A stretch of 64,000 nt of DNA, taken from NCBI GenBank assembly GCA_024180945.1, contig JAKSGN010000038.1, positions 2,790,001 through 2,854,000 on the forward strand, read 5' to 3'. The stretch's first letter is position 1. Every line of letters begins with the position of its first letter. Below the pieces are notes generated by a model, which saw nothing but the letters and a program-made list of their open reading frames with translations, was not told the DNA's origin and searched no databases. Shown one piece after another: positions 22,848 to 34,917 of the stretch. Source of the stretch: Macrophomina tecta. Lineage: Eukaryota; Ascomycota; Dothideomycetes; Botryosphaeriales; Botryosphaeriaceae. The translations under genes and the position numbers were made by a program.

Positions 22848-24218
22848 TTATTTCTTGAGAGCTCCCAAGATGAGCTTCTGGTAGTCCACGACAGCTCGCT
22901 CCAAATCGTGCACATCAATGGCTTCATGGTCAGAGTGAGCCACGAAAATGCTACCAGGTCCGTATAGGTACCTCTTATGATCGCCTTCCAACCACGGGAT
23001 GTCCGTGCCATAGTTCACCGTGATGCAGTCAAAGCCCTCGACATCGCAACTCGCGTCTACGGGGCCATATCCCGCATTGCGGAACACCAGCTCCACGCTT
23101 GCGCCCGCCTTCTCCGCTTCGTCCACGATGGGTGCCAGCGCCTTCTCGATCTCCCGCTCGACCTCATACGGCGAGCCGCCCGCAAGACGGCCTGTGATGG
23201 TCGAGTTCGCCTTCTCAGCAACAACGTTCCCCGCAACACCGCCAAACACGGTGCCAACGTTCAGCGTGGTGTTGCCGTACTTCTCACTCCACGGCAGCGC
23301 CGCGCCGTCGACCTTGCCAGCCTCGAGCTCGAGGAGGCGGCCCAGCAACGAGATGAGCACGTTGTTCGCGCTGATGCCCAGCCACGGGTAGCCCGAGTGG
23401 GCAGCCTTGCCCGTGACGTGGACCTGGAAGCCGATGGTGCCCTTGTGGCCGCTCACGAGCTTGTTCTCGGTTGGCTCGCCGAAGATGACGGCGCTGTAGT
23501 TGCGCGGGTTGAGTGGCGAGTCGGAGAAGGTGCGCATCCCGTCGCCCGAGACCTCCTCGCCGACAACGAACAGAAGCGACACATCGTTGGGATCGAGCGG
23601 GGCGCTGCCATTGTGAAGGAGCGAGAGCACGGCGGTTACCTGGGCGGCAAGGGAGCCTTTGGCGTCGACGCTGCCGCGGCCGGAAATCTTGCCTGCCTTT
23701 GCGTCGAAAGAGTAAGGGATATACGGAGGGACCTGCCGATTGGGATCAGCATCTCTACAAGGTCTGCATACTTGGTTGTCATGGCGTGTTGGTTCCTTCA
23801 GAGGTGGCCACGCGATCAATTGGGCACCTACTGTGTCGATGTGGCTGCTGACGAGTAGCTTGGTATATTTCTTCTCTCCTGGCCATGCCAGGACGTTGAA
23901 TCTCGTGTTGCCATTCTTTCCGACGCCGACGTTCTGCGTCTCGACGTTGAATCCGTTCTCTTTCAGGTAAGACACGAGCCACCAGCCGACCTTATACTCA
24001 TTGTCGCTAATCGACTCGATCTTAATGAGCTCCCTGTGCAGACTCAGGAGCTCATGGAGCGTCGGCAGTGGCAGCAGGTGCTCGTTTCCTTGTGCAGAAA
24101 CTTCCTGTGAGCCGGGAGTGGGGGCGATCTGGTCTTGCCATTGCAGTGGTAATTGAGCAGCTGATGTGAGGGAGGCGGCCAAGAAGACCAATCCAGGTAG
24201 AACAGCTGTAGCGCGCAT
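22848..24218 (-). CDS. Secreted or vacuolar M20-family metallopeptidase
   Basis: Zinc-dependent peptidase of the M20/M25/M40 group, like the secreted fungal carboxypeptidases. Exons 24218-23832 and 23732-22848 give 423 residues. A signal peptide ends near ASLTSAAQ (about residue 20). Metal-site motifs are all visible: SSHIDTVPPYIP, joined across the intron; GRGSVDAKGSLAAQ; GEEVSGDGM with the catalytic and bridging Glu pair; and HSDHEAIDVHDLE near the C-terminus. The dimerisation domain includes GHKGTIGFQVHVTGKAAHSG. The frame is open upstream to 24356, but 24218 is chosen because it begins the signal peptide. The 99-nt intron (23733-23831) is in frame and free of stops, so retention would insert 33 residues next to the active-site loop. 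Confidence 0.9.
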   Translation of the reverse strand: MRATAVLPGLVFLAASLTSAAQLPLQWQDQIAPTPGSQEVSAQGNEHLLPLPTLHELLSLHRELIKIESISDNEYKVGWWLVSYLKENGFNVETQNVGVGKNGNTRFNVLAWPGEKKYTKLLVSSHIDTVGAQLIAWPPLKEPTRHDNQVCRPCRDADPNRQVPPYIPYSFDAKAGKISGRGSVDAKGSLAAQVTAVLSLLHNGSAPLDPNDVSLLFVVGEEVSGDGMRTFSDSPLNPRNYSAVIFGEPTENKLVSGHKGTIGFQVHVTGKAAHSGYPWLGISANNVLISLLGRLLELEAGKVDGAALPWSEKYGNTTLNVGTVFGGVAGNVVAEKANSTITGRLAGGSPYEVEREIEKALAPIVDEAEKAGASVELVFRNAGYGPVDASCDVEGFDCITVNYGTDIPWLEGDHKRYLYGPGSIFVAHSDHEAIDVHDLERAVVDYQKLILGALKK

Positions 24219-24743
24219 CTTGGGCCTGTGTGGAACAGAGTAAGCCCCTTCAATGGATGATGCACTTAATTGTTGTCGTGAGTATGCAGGACGATGGAGC
24301 TTGGGGCAAGCCTGAAGCTTGAGTCGTAAAATGACGCCAGTGCGATCGTCCCGCACGAGCTTCCAGAGCCTCGCCTCGCCAAGCCCGTTGTCCTACACCA
24401 AGCCGTGCTAGCAGCCAATGCATTCGATGCGGGAAAATATGTCTGACAAGGTTTTGAGGGATATCTTCTCATCAACGATCAGACTGTAGCATTGGGAATG
24501 ACCGGCGGCTTCTCTACGGCGAAATGCGGTGGATCTCCAGCTTCGCCTTGCTTCCATACGAAGCTCCACCTACTATTCCTTAGGAGAGAAGCGAAACCGC
24601 TGAGGTTACTTTAAGTCGACTGCCCAAGCACAGTAGCACGGAGTATTCGCAGACCAGCCCTAGTAACAGCGCAGATCGGAGTGGAAGGCACACTCAACTC
24701 GACCGTTGCCATTATAGATTTATTTTTGTCCCTTTCTAAGCCG

Positions 24744-25597
<854 letters not shown>

Positions 25598-25966
25598 CTC
25601 GGGAATGATTCAGAGAAACTAAGGAGTGTGGATGGTGAAGCGAGTGAAAGGACAAGAAGTCGAGGTGGCTTTGGAGGGGAACGGAGGAGAGCGGCGGCTG
25701 ACGTCGCCAGCTTGCATCAGAAAGATGCGGCCATCTTATCTGATCCGCATTCCGGGCCCGCGCGAGTCAGTGTGCCGGCGTTGAAACACCAAACTTTTGG
25801 GATTCTCGGCACATCGCGACCACCACCACCTCGGAACCCCGCAATCCGCCGCCGCCAGCCCTCAGCGCGTGCGAGAAGCTCTCTACACCAGTCATCGCCC
25901 TCCTTACTAGCTCTGTAGCCGTATACGAGTTTCCGGGACAGCAAAAGCTCGAGCACAACCGCCAAA

Positions 25967-26856
25967 ATGTCGCGCCCCGAAGACATCCTGTACGCTTGCA
26001 ACCCTCACACCAACTTCTCTGCCACGAAGCCCCTCTAACAAGTCTCTACTCCAGCCCTCCCGACCTCTTCTACAATGATTCCGAATCCCACAAATACACC
26101 ACCTCCTCTCGCATCCAGCATATCCAAGCCAGCATGACCAACCGCGCCCTCGAGCTCCTTGATTTGCACCGGCCGTCCTTCATCCTCGACGTGGGCTGCG
26201 GCTCTGGCCTCTCCGGCCAAATCCTGACCACCAACGACCCCTCGCATACGTGGATCGGCATGGACATCTCGGCCTCGATGCTGGGCGTAGCGCTCGAGCG
26301 TGAAGTCGAGGGCGACCTGTTCCTGGCCGATGCGGGGCAGGGCGTGCCCTTCCGGCCGGGCACATTCGACGCGGCCATCAGCATCTCGGCCGTGCAGTGG
26401 TTGTGCAATGCCGAGAGCAGCGAGGAGACTGCGCAGGGCCGCCTGAGCCGCTTCTTCGGCGGCCTGTACGCCAGCCTGCGCCGCGGCGGTCGCGCCGTGT
26501 GCCAGTTCTATCCCAAGAACGATCAGCAGAAGAGCATGATCAGTCAGGCCGCCATTCGCGCCGGGTTCGGCGCTGGTTTGCTGGAGGATGATCCCGGCAC
26601 CAAGAGCGCTAAGACATATCTCGTCTTGACTGTCGGCGGTGGTGATTTGGATGGTGATATTACTGGTGTCGTGAAGGGCATGGACAATGTCGATGTGATG
26701 GATGCTAGGAAGAGAAAATCGCAGATGAAGAGGGGGGAAGAGAAGAAGGGCAGCAAGGCTTGGATCATGCGGAAGAAGGACCAGATGGAAAGAAAAGGCA
26801 AAGTTGTGAAGGCCTCATCTAAGTATACCGGAAGGAAGAGGAGGATTCAATTCTAA
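25967..26856 (+). CDS. BUD23: 18S rRNA (guanine-N7) methyltransferase Bud23
   Basis: SAM-dependent enzyme that methylates the conserved guanine of 18S rRNA (G1575 in yeast) with Trm112 and aids 40S maturation. Exons 25967-25989 and 26055-26856 give 274 residues, as in relatives. The start MSRPEDILPPDLFYND, rebuilt by the splice, is diagnostic. Motif I is ILDVGCGSGLSGQIL, the acidic strand end is WIGMDIS, and FDAAISISAVQWLCNA is the family motif IV region. FYPKNDQQKSMISQAAIRAG follows. The C-terminus is basic (KAWIMRKKDQMERKGKVVKA) as in the Bud23 tail. The intron carries CTCTAAC as branch site. Confidence 0.95.
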
Positions 26857-27114
26857 GAGACTGCATGAAAATGGTTCCGGGCTTGGAACTAGAGAAGGCT
26901 GACTGGATGCTTCGGCACGGAATGGGACGGTATTCAGTCTCGCATGAGATATACCCGGTGTGCATTTGCGGCGTTGGACGAAGAACGGCGTTATGGATAT
27001 AAAATGGAAGATATCACTCTGCACGATGCAAGCTATGTACGGCTAGAAATACACCTTATGCCGCACTACCCATGCAGCCCAATCTAACGCGTCTAGTACC
27101 CTAAACCTACAATT

Positions 27115-28444
27115 TTAAACTTGCGACTCCATCTTGTCCAGGATGGCCCTGGTGTACTCCTGGGTGGAGGCGCTGCCGCCCATGTCGCGAGTCCTGGTCT
27201 TGCTGTTGGGATGTTAGCTCTGCGTGAACATTCATGGGCTTGTATTTGATGGCGCTTACCCCTCGGCAATGACATCGTAGACGGCCTTGGAAATACGGTT
27301 GGCGTGGTCATCAAGACCAAGGTGCCTGAGCAGCATGGAACCGGACAGGATCATAGCAGTGGGGTTGGCCTGGTCCTTGCCCTTGATATCGAGGCCAACG
27401 TGACGGCAACCAGGTTCGAAGACAGCAACCTCGCGGCCCATGTTGCAGCCAGGAACAATACCGGGACCACCGACAAGACCGGCACCAATGTTGGAGAGGA
27501 TACCACCGTACAAGTTGGGCATAACCATGACGTCGAACTGTTGAGGGCGAGAGACGCACTGCATGGAAGCGTTGTCGACGATCATATCGTTGGTCTCAAG
27601 GGTAGGGTAGTCCTCGGCAACCTTCTTGAAAGTGTTCCTGAAAAGACCATCGGCAAGCTTCATGATGTTGGCCTTGTGGATGACGGTAACCTTCTTCCTG
27701 TTGTTGGCAAGGGCAAAAGCAAAGGCGAACTTGGCAATGCGCTCAGACTTGGCCCTGGTGATGATCTTGAGGGACTCGACGACACCCGGAACAGACTGGT
27801 GCTCGAGGCCAGAGTACTCGCCCTCGGTGTTCTCACGGATGATGCAGAGGTCGACATTCTTGTGGCGGGTCTCGTAGCCGGGGATGTTCTTGATCAGGAC
27901 AATGGAGGCGTAGATGTCGAGCTCCTGGCGGAGAGCGACGTTGAAAGACTGGTGACCGGAGCGCTCGACGGGGGTGTGCAGGATACCTGATATGGTAGTG
28001 AGTATTGTGTATTTCCTTTGGGCCGGAATTCTGGGGTGGCGCACCCTTGAGACCGAGCTTGTTGCGCTTCAGCGAGGCAATGGACTCGCGGAAGAGGTCC
28101 TCGCTGTGCTTGTTGCCAGTGTCCACGCCAGTGACGTCGACCTGCTCCCACTCAATGGGAACGTTGTCGGCCTTGAAGATCTGCTTGACGCTCTCGGAGA
28201 CCTCGGCACCGACACCGTCACCGGGGATGAGGGTGACAGTGTACTTGCCACCAAACTTGGTGGGCTTGAAGATGTCATTGGAGACGGTCGCGAAGGAGCG
28301 CGAGGCGGGCGCGGCGGTGCGCAGGAGGGACTGATGGAGGGACGCGCATTGTTAGCTTTGACAGGCTTGGCACGCCCAGGTGGTCGCGGCGGGGAGGGCG
28401 AGGGTGGGTACCTGCGCAGTGCGCTGAGAGCTCCGAGACAGCAT
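27115..28444 (-). CDS. IDH1: Mitochondrial NAD-dependent isocitrate dehydrogenase subunit 1
   Basis: Regulatory subunit of the TCA-cycle enzyme that oxidises isocitrate to 2-oxoglutarate; in yeast this subunit binds citrate and AMP while Idh2 is catalytic. Exons 28444-28412, 28330-28045, 27986-27260 and 27202-27115 give 377 residues. The N-terminus (MLSRSSQRTAQSLLRTAAPA) is a matrix presequence. KYTVTLIPGDGVGAEV begins the fold. NVDLCIIRENTEGEYSGLEH and VTVIHKANIMKLADGLF are subunit signatures, and MPNLYGGILSNIGAGLVGGP is the metal and nucleotide region. It ends ILDKMESQV. The second exon (VDVTGVDTGNKHSEDLFRES) is Idh1-like rather than Idh2-like. Confidence 0.95.
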
Positions 28445-30361
28445 CGTGAGGAATTGGAGAGTGGAGAGGGGGCAGATGCTGGGATGGCGGCGGACGGTGT
28501 CCTGGTGTTGCAGCGGAGATGCAGCGTGAAGAAGCAAAAGCTGGGCACAGCCAGCCCGGATCGCTTTCGGCCAGCCTTCGGCAACGGTGCGCGGCGCGGG
28601 ACGTCAGAAGTCACGAGCCGACCACCAGCGCGCCCACAAACCGCAACACATCCGCTTCCTCCACCGCAAACACCCGCAATCCCCCATTCTTCGCCCGCGA
28701 GCGCCCCGGCTGCAAGCTGTTCTTTCGGGGCTTTGTTTGCTGCCACCTCGCACCGGAGCTTTCCATAGCGCCCGCCATCTACCGCTTTGCTGCATGCTCG
28801 TCCATCGTCCCGAGCCGCAAACTTATCAATCTTATCAATCTGCCGCTTCCCAGCTTTTTCGTCTAGCCTCGTTTCCCTTTTCATCGTGGATAAATGCTTC
28901 GCAGCCCAATCGCCGAGCAATGATCCGCGACTTCCTCCGCCCGCTGTCATTTCCGACTTTGCCCGATATCGGATAATCGCCCTTGTGTTTCCGTCGCGTC
29001 AGCTACTGATCCTCCCCTTCTACATAAGAAGGACATCGGCGTTTTGGCACTTTGAATCCTTCGAGTGTGCCCGCACTTGAGGATAGTGCATTTCGTGCCG
29101 TCATATCTGTCTACGGACTCCCACATCCCCGGATTCGATACCTTCCGTTTCAGTTATGGGCCTGTGAGATGGCAGAAAAAAAAAAAAAAAAGGCTGATGT
29201 ATTTAGATACAAATGAGAAAATGCCATCTCCTACGTAGCTCAGGCAATTTCTGGGAACTATGAGTTGGTGACGTACCGGCAGCAAGGCTTGTCATGCCGT
29301 TTCTTGAAAAAGTGGAAGTAAGATATAGCGGGAAGGGAGATATCACTATTCCTGCCGTGACAAAAAGCAGATCCTTGGGGCTTTCCATGCCTTCCATAGG
29401 CAAACACATATATTTGGGTTTTCGCAAGTATCTGTGGAGGCGAATAGCCGATCAAATTTTTGTAGCTGCCAAAAAAAAAAAAAAAAAAAAAAAAAAAAAG
29501 CCCAGCGCCCATTGGTGAAACCGCACGCCTTTTTCCAGCTCTTTTTCGCGGTAGGGAAGCTCATGAACAAGCACTGGGGTGGCCAGCATGGAGTTTAAGT
29601 ATAAGTTAGGCTTGTTCTGTGAATCAAAGACCCCGTCTGTGTGAACCTGGAAGGTCCAGACACGTTGGATATTTGCCATAAAGCTCTTCAAATCTCGAAA
29701 TGAACTGTATGAGAGACGCCTTCCAAAGGCGGGCGATACTCTGCGCGGATTGAAAGCCTGCGGCTCTGGCATAGATCCTTTTGATAAGAAAAGTATTAGG
29801 AGGTCGGGGTCGGAGGAATCGCGAATGCTCTTGCAATATGAAGTTGGAGTATGCATCCGGACGCAAAATTTAACAATTTACTTGCACATTTACGCCGTAA
29901 TGAATACCTCTACTCTCCACGCGCATACTTGCGCTTGCTGTCTGAGTGTTTCTGAGACAAACTTTGTGTTCAACGGCCGAAAGGGTCGCCCCTAAGCTGA
30001 GCCAACGACCTGGCCGACGCGGAGCCTCCCTTGGGTCTTCAGTGTTCACCCGGGTACCATGAGGACACTAAACCACGTACCTTGCTGGCCATGATACCTA
30101 CAAATGTCTTGAAAGAAGGGCTCTGCCATTGGCTGTGAGTGGGCCAACTCTACCTGCAAAGAAGTGACAGATGAACAGAGACTGAAGCATCAATAATTTC
30201 ACTATGAATCGCCATTGTATGGCTATACCTCTTCACAGGGCAGAACCCGAAGTTTGGAGAGGCCTTGCATAACCAAATGCAGTAGTTAAGAGAACGAGAG
30301 CCCAGTAAACACATCCAGTGAAGCACCCGCTCTCTCTCAAACAGCCCCTACTCTAACAGCC
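28445..30361. other. 1.9 kb spacer with A16 and A29 runs
   Basis: No supported gene. It holds the leader and promoter of the Idh1 gene up to about 28.9 kb, an A16 run at 29176-29191 and an A29 run at 29471-29499. The ORFs across these runs are Phe/Lys homopolymer readings. Confidence 0.4.
29471..29499. repeat. A29 homopolymer
   Basis: Twenty-nine consecutive A residues in the spacer between the Idh1 and MFS genes. No flanking duplication or RNA-like element was recognised next to it. Confidence 0.9.
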
Positions 30362-32512
30362 TCAATGGCCGGCCGCACTCCCTGCCGCCTCCTCCACATA
30401 TCTCCCATACCTCTCCGCACTCCTTACCCTCCAACCTTTCCCCCACCTCACGACCGCCAGAAACGACGCACACTGCGCCGCGCCCACACACCCGGCCAGA
30501 ATAAAGCAATCCCTCAACCCCATCCCCTCCACCCACGGCGTAATCCCATATCCGATCGCAAAACTCATCGTATTCCTTACCAAAATGACCGTCACGATCG
30601 CCTCCCCACCCAACGCGCGATAACTATCGATACAATACGCGACGCTCACCTGCAACCCGACTGCACACGTCGCAGCAATGGATCCGGCCGCAACGACACA
30701 CGCGCTCCAATGCACGCGCGCACTCGCACCCACGCCCCACAGCACCAGTCCGCCCGGCACCAGCAGCACGCACGGCGCGAACAACCACAACCTGTCCTCC
30801 GCCTCGACGACGCCGCCGTTGGCGCGCCGAGCCCGCCGCAGCACCCACCAGTCGCCGGCGTAGCCGGCGTACGCGCTGCCGAGGACGACGCCGATGAGCG
30901 GCGAGACGTAGGACAGGCCGACCATGGAGGCGGAGAAGTGGTAGGTGCTGGAGAGGATGAGCGAGGCGGTGGCGTTGAGCACGTTGAACCACACCAGGCT
31001 GGCGCCGTAGGAGAAGCCGGCCCAGAGGACGACGGGGAAGGAGAAGAGAGCGAGCGGCCGGCGGATGAGGGTGAGGAGGTGGTGGGGGTGTTGGTGGAGG
31101 GCAGAGGGTTGGAAGAGGAGGAGCTTACGGCGGTAGGTTTTGAGAGGCTGAGGTTGGGTGGTGGGGCCTGATTCGAGGGCGCTGTTAGCGCTGTGGGCGG
31201 CCGTGGTCGCGGTCGTGGGTGTTGTTGTTTTCTTGCTCGATCCGGGGGGTTCTAAGGTGAGGGGTTTCTCGGTGGGCGTGGACGTGCCGAGGGTGGAGGA
31301 GACGGCTGTGCCAGATGTTTGACGGAGGTAGTTTGTCTCCTCCATGAGGAAGAATAGGAAGACGAAGCCGATGAAGCAGAAGATGGCACACCAGTAGAGC
31401 ACCCACTCCCAGCTCTGGCCGTCATTGATGAAGCCGGCAATGACGGGGGCGAAGAAGTTACTTCCAGCGAGGAGGAGGGCATAAAGGCCCAGGTACCTGC
31501 CTCTCTCATGTGTGAAGCTGGAGCAAAAATATGAGCACGACATCTTCAAATGATCTGAAAGAAGTTGCCATGTCCCACAGAGAGACTGCTATACCTTCCT
31601 CACCCAACGCTGCAATAGGGAGAACGGAATAAGACACTTACTAAACATCAGCCACTGAGATCTCGCAAAGACTTTCAATTGGGGCACCAAAAAAGCCCTG
31701 CAAGATCTTACTTGCAACCCACTGGCCATTAGTCTTAGTATACGGGCCCCACAAACACATCGCCATAGTCCCAAGGCAACTAATTAAATACACAGGCCTC
31801 TTTCCGTACTGTAAAGCCAGCGGCTGCCAGAACAGACAACCCCAGCCTGCAAGCAGGAACAGATAACCAGTGCCAGCATTGAGGTCGTTCAGGGTCAGGT
31901 TCGTCGCCTCACTGATGGGCTCAAGCACCGAGTGGATGGCGGCGGACGCGATGCCGACCATGAGCGTGTACATGCACATGCATGCGGAGCTGAGTGCCTT
32001 CCGGCGCGGACTCCAGTTCAGGGGATCGTCGGGACTGCATCATGCGGGGGCCAGGCAAACGCGTGGCAACGGCATCAGCATGCATTCACGGCAGCTAAAA
32101 ATAAATTCGAAACGAAGGCAAGAAACAGAGACACGAATAGCAGAAAAAGCAAGGAAGATAGGGGATATTTCAGAAAAAAAAAAAAAAAAAAGGCAAAAAG
32201 GCAAAAAGGCGGTTTTCAACGGATGATTGCGGGCCGAATGCAATATGCATGGCTGGGTCGAGGAATCAATTATTTTGCTTACTCGTCCGAGGGCGCGGGA
32301 ACGAGGACAATGTCGTGGGTTCTTGCGCCAGCGGCATGCTTTGCGCGCATGGTGCCCTCGAGGTCGACCAAGTGGACGGTGCCTGGTATGGCGGGTTGAT
32401 CGTCAGCACCGAGCCGCACGTGCATGGCATTATCGTCTGCTGCGGTAATGGCAGGCAGCGCTTGCGTGGCAATTGCCATGTTCAGGGCCGCAGGCTGGAT
32501 GGAGGGCGCCAT
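30362..32512 (-). CDS. MFS transporter, HOL1-like (DHA1 group)
   Basis: Plasma-membrane major facilitator with about 12 helices; relatives export drugs or import polyamines and related cations, and the substrate here is unknown. Exons 32512-32283, 32034-31642 and 31517-30362 give 592 residues. The N-terminal tail includes GTVHLVDLEG and, across the first splice, DDPDDPLNWSPRRKALSS, a family hallmark. Helices follow from MCMYTLMVGIASAAIHSV. The motif SVADVYFTHERGRYLGLYAL is restored by the second splice. A long Ser/Thr/Pro-rich loop lies between halves. The frame extends to TTG codons at 32524, but 32512 is the first ATG. The first intron is 248 nt and includes A18, unusually long for this window. 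Confidence 0.88.
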
Positions 32513-34917
32513 CTGGTTGCTCAAGGCAGAATTGCAAAACGGGATCGAATGGGAATATTTCGGGGGTGGAAATACAGGGGGATCAGTTGAGCTGGCGCAG
32601 CGGCGTTACACAGCTTGCGTGCCACGAGAAGCGAAAGCAAGAAATCGACTGGATAAACAGCATTAAGAACGCTGTGTGAATTTAAGAGAGCAGCGAGATG
32701 CAGCAGCAAACCCCACTGTTGATAGCGACGCGATCAAGGTCTGGAAGCACTCGCAGCAGCAGTCGGCGGGGGAGATAGGGCTCACTGAAGAATGTGAAGT
32801 GAGGGAGCACAAGGCGCAGTCAGCGTCGTCCTCATTGCTGCAAACCAATTGGTGTCCGCAACACTTCGAATGAGGTGCAATGCCTGGTGGCCGTGTAGCA
32901 CGATGGCGCTGAGGACAGAGCACAGAGGCGAGAAGACGCTCCTTCGTTTGAGCGAGGGCCGAAAGCTGCGGAGACGGATGGGGGGAAATGATAAGGCGCT
33001 GAGATAGCGCTGATAGCAGATGCATGCAAGATGCCTCCCCTCTCGTTCGCGGATGGTCGGTGCCCGGGCGGAACCAGGTGTAGATGCAGCAGAGCGTCCA
33101 GGTATCTTTTTCGTGAAAAGCCCCAGTCGAAGAGAAGTCCGATGCCCTTCAGTCCTTGCTCGCTCGAAACCTCGTCAGCAGCATCTGCAACTCCGATCTC
33201 GTTCCCGCACTGAGTCGTCATCATGCTTCCCTGTCCCTATTTTTTTTTTTTCTTTTTCCCATTCCTCAACATAAGATAGGGCTTGCGCTAAGGAGGACAG
33301 CAGTATCCCGCGTCGCCGGCGCCGAGCCCATGTTCCTGGCGATCGATCCGAAAGGGATCGTCGGGCGGCCGATGCGTGTCGACGCGTCCCGAGGCGCTCA
33401 GATGGTCGCGACGCATGCCGTTACTGCACTCTCACCGACAGGCGAAGCGGGATGACTCGCCGCGCCGCCTGCCCGGCGCCCGAAGCACATGGATATGGAG
33501 TCGTGACGTGACGATTGGCACAACGCTGAGCGGCGAAGACCAGCGGCCGTCAGCCCAGTCGGGCCAGGGCGTCTGCGCGCCGAAGGGGCTGGTGCATGGC
33601 CAGTCCCTTTAAGCGTGCCCGGACGAGATGGAAGCGTCGATGCTGGCACGCCGAGCGGCCTGGACTGCAGCGAGATAGAGAGAGCAAATGCGGAAGGGAT
33701 GTACAGGCCCCAAGATTGACGGCGCCCGGCAACTGCCCTGCTTGTCATTTCATGGAAGACTTGAGTCCGGGACAGCCGAAGCCGGCCGCACAGACACGGA
33801 GAGGCGGACACGCATTCCAGCTACTTCGATGATGGCGCGGGAGACGGCGTGCGTTGCGAGGCGGCACTTTGTGGCGTGGCGTCGATTCGAAGGAGTCGGA
33901 AGCGAAAGGATTCAGACTCGCCCCTTGCGGCTCTCCATCCCTAGGTAAACTTTGTCTCGACGACACCATCGTCGTCCGTGCGCGGACCGCCCGCAGAGCC
34001 GCCGTTTCTGGCCGGTATTACTGCACGCAGCCACGAAGTGATATTGCCTGCGGCCCTCCTGTAAGCGCTGGTGGCGGAGCAAATGGCGGCAGGGGACGCT
34101 GCGAGCCCGCATGGTGGTACAGGACCCGTACATGCGGGCGGCGACAGGGCTGACAGGCCCTTCGCGTGGACCATGACTGACATGTCGCAGAGCCCGAGTC
34201 GCGCGCTGCCGCAGGAGGAGCAGATTGGCGGCGCCAGCTGGGCCTTTGTCTGCCGACGATCTGCCATCAGGACGGCGTTGGTACATACACTCGCCTGGCG
34301 CATGTGAAGATACTCCGGGCAGGGGGGGCGACTGGGGATTCCGGTCAACCCGTGGGGGTCCAGCGCGAGCGGGTCATGGGCCCTGTCTATCATGGCAGAG
34401 TTGTTACTGGGGTCCACCTCAGCTGGGCTCTAAGAAATGCCAGCAGCACCATGCTGGAATCTCAGTCGCTGATCGCATCTCGAAATAGGACTAGACATGA
34501 GGCGCTGACGCCGCGCTGGGCCGCCAGGACGGTTAGACAAGCAGCGCCCACACCAGATGGAGTTATGACAATTAGGGGAGAGTGGGTCTGCGGTGCGCAG
34601 CTGGTTGCCCCTTGGGGAAGGCGGCAGAGCTAAAGTCGCCCTAAACAGGCACCAAGCCTCGTCTTTCTGAGTCGCCGCCAGCTGCAACTCCAGATAACCG
34701 ACTCAGAGCACCCATCACGGCATGCCTCTTCCGTTTCACGCGACTCGGGCAGCCGAGTGATCGGCGTTTGTCAGAAATGCCATCAGTGCGCTTTTTTCGA
34801 TAGTTGCTAAGATGGAGCCTACAGTAGAGCCCCGAAACCCGCCACGGACCACCCTTCGGCCTGTCCGGAAGGCTGCCCTCCCCTCAACACCACGGCCTTT
34901 GCGCGCACACCCCGGCT
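32513..34917. other. 2.4 kb spacer
   Basis: Promoter of the MFS gene on the left and 3' region of the acyltransferase gene on the right. The centre (33.3-34.7 kb) is GC-rich and CpG-rich with many short overlapping ORFs on both strands, none protein-like. A short T run lies at about 33240. Confidence 0.4.

Noticed and set aside
23513..23858. Long plus-strand ORFs opposite the M20 peptidase
   Set aside because: They are antisense shadows of a clearly recognised enzyme.
27304..27990. 228-codon ORF opposite Idh1
   Set aside because: Antisense shadow caused by codon bias in the well-supported Idh1 exon.
29100..29500. A16 and A29 runs as tails of SINE-like elements
   Set aside because: No target-site duplication or RNA polymerase III boxes could be found next to either run.
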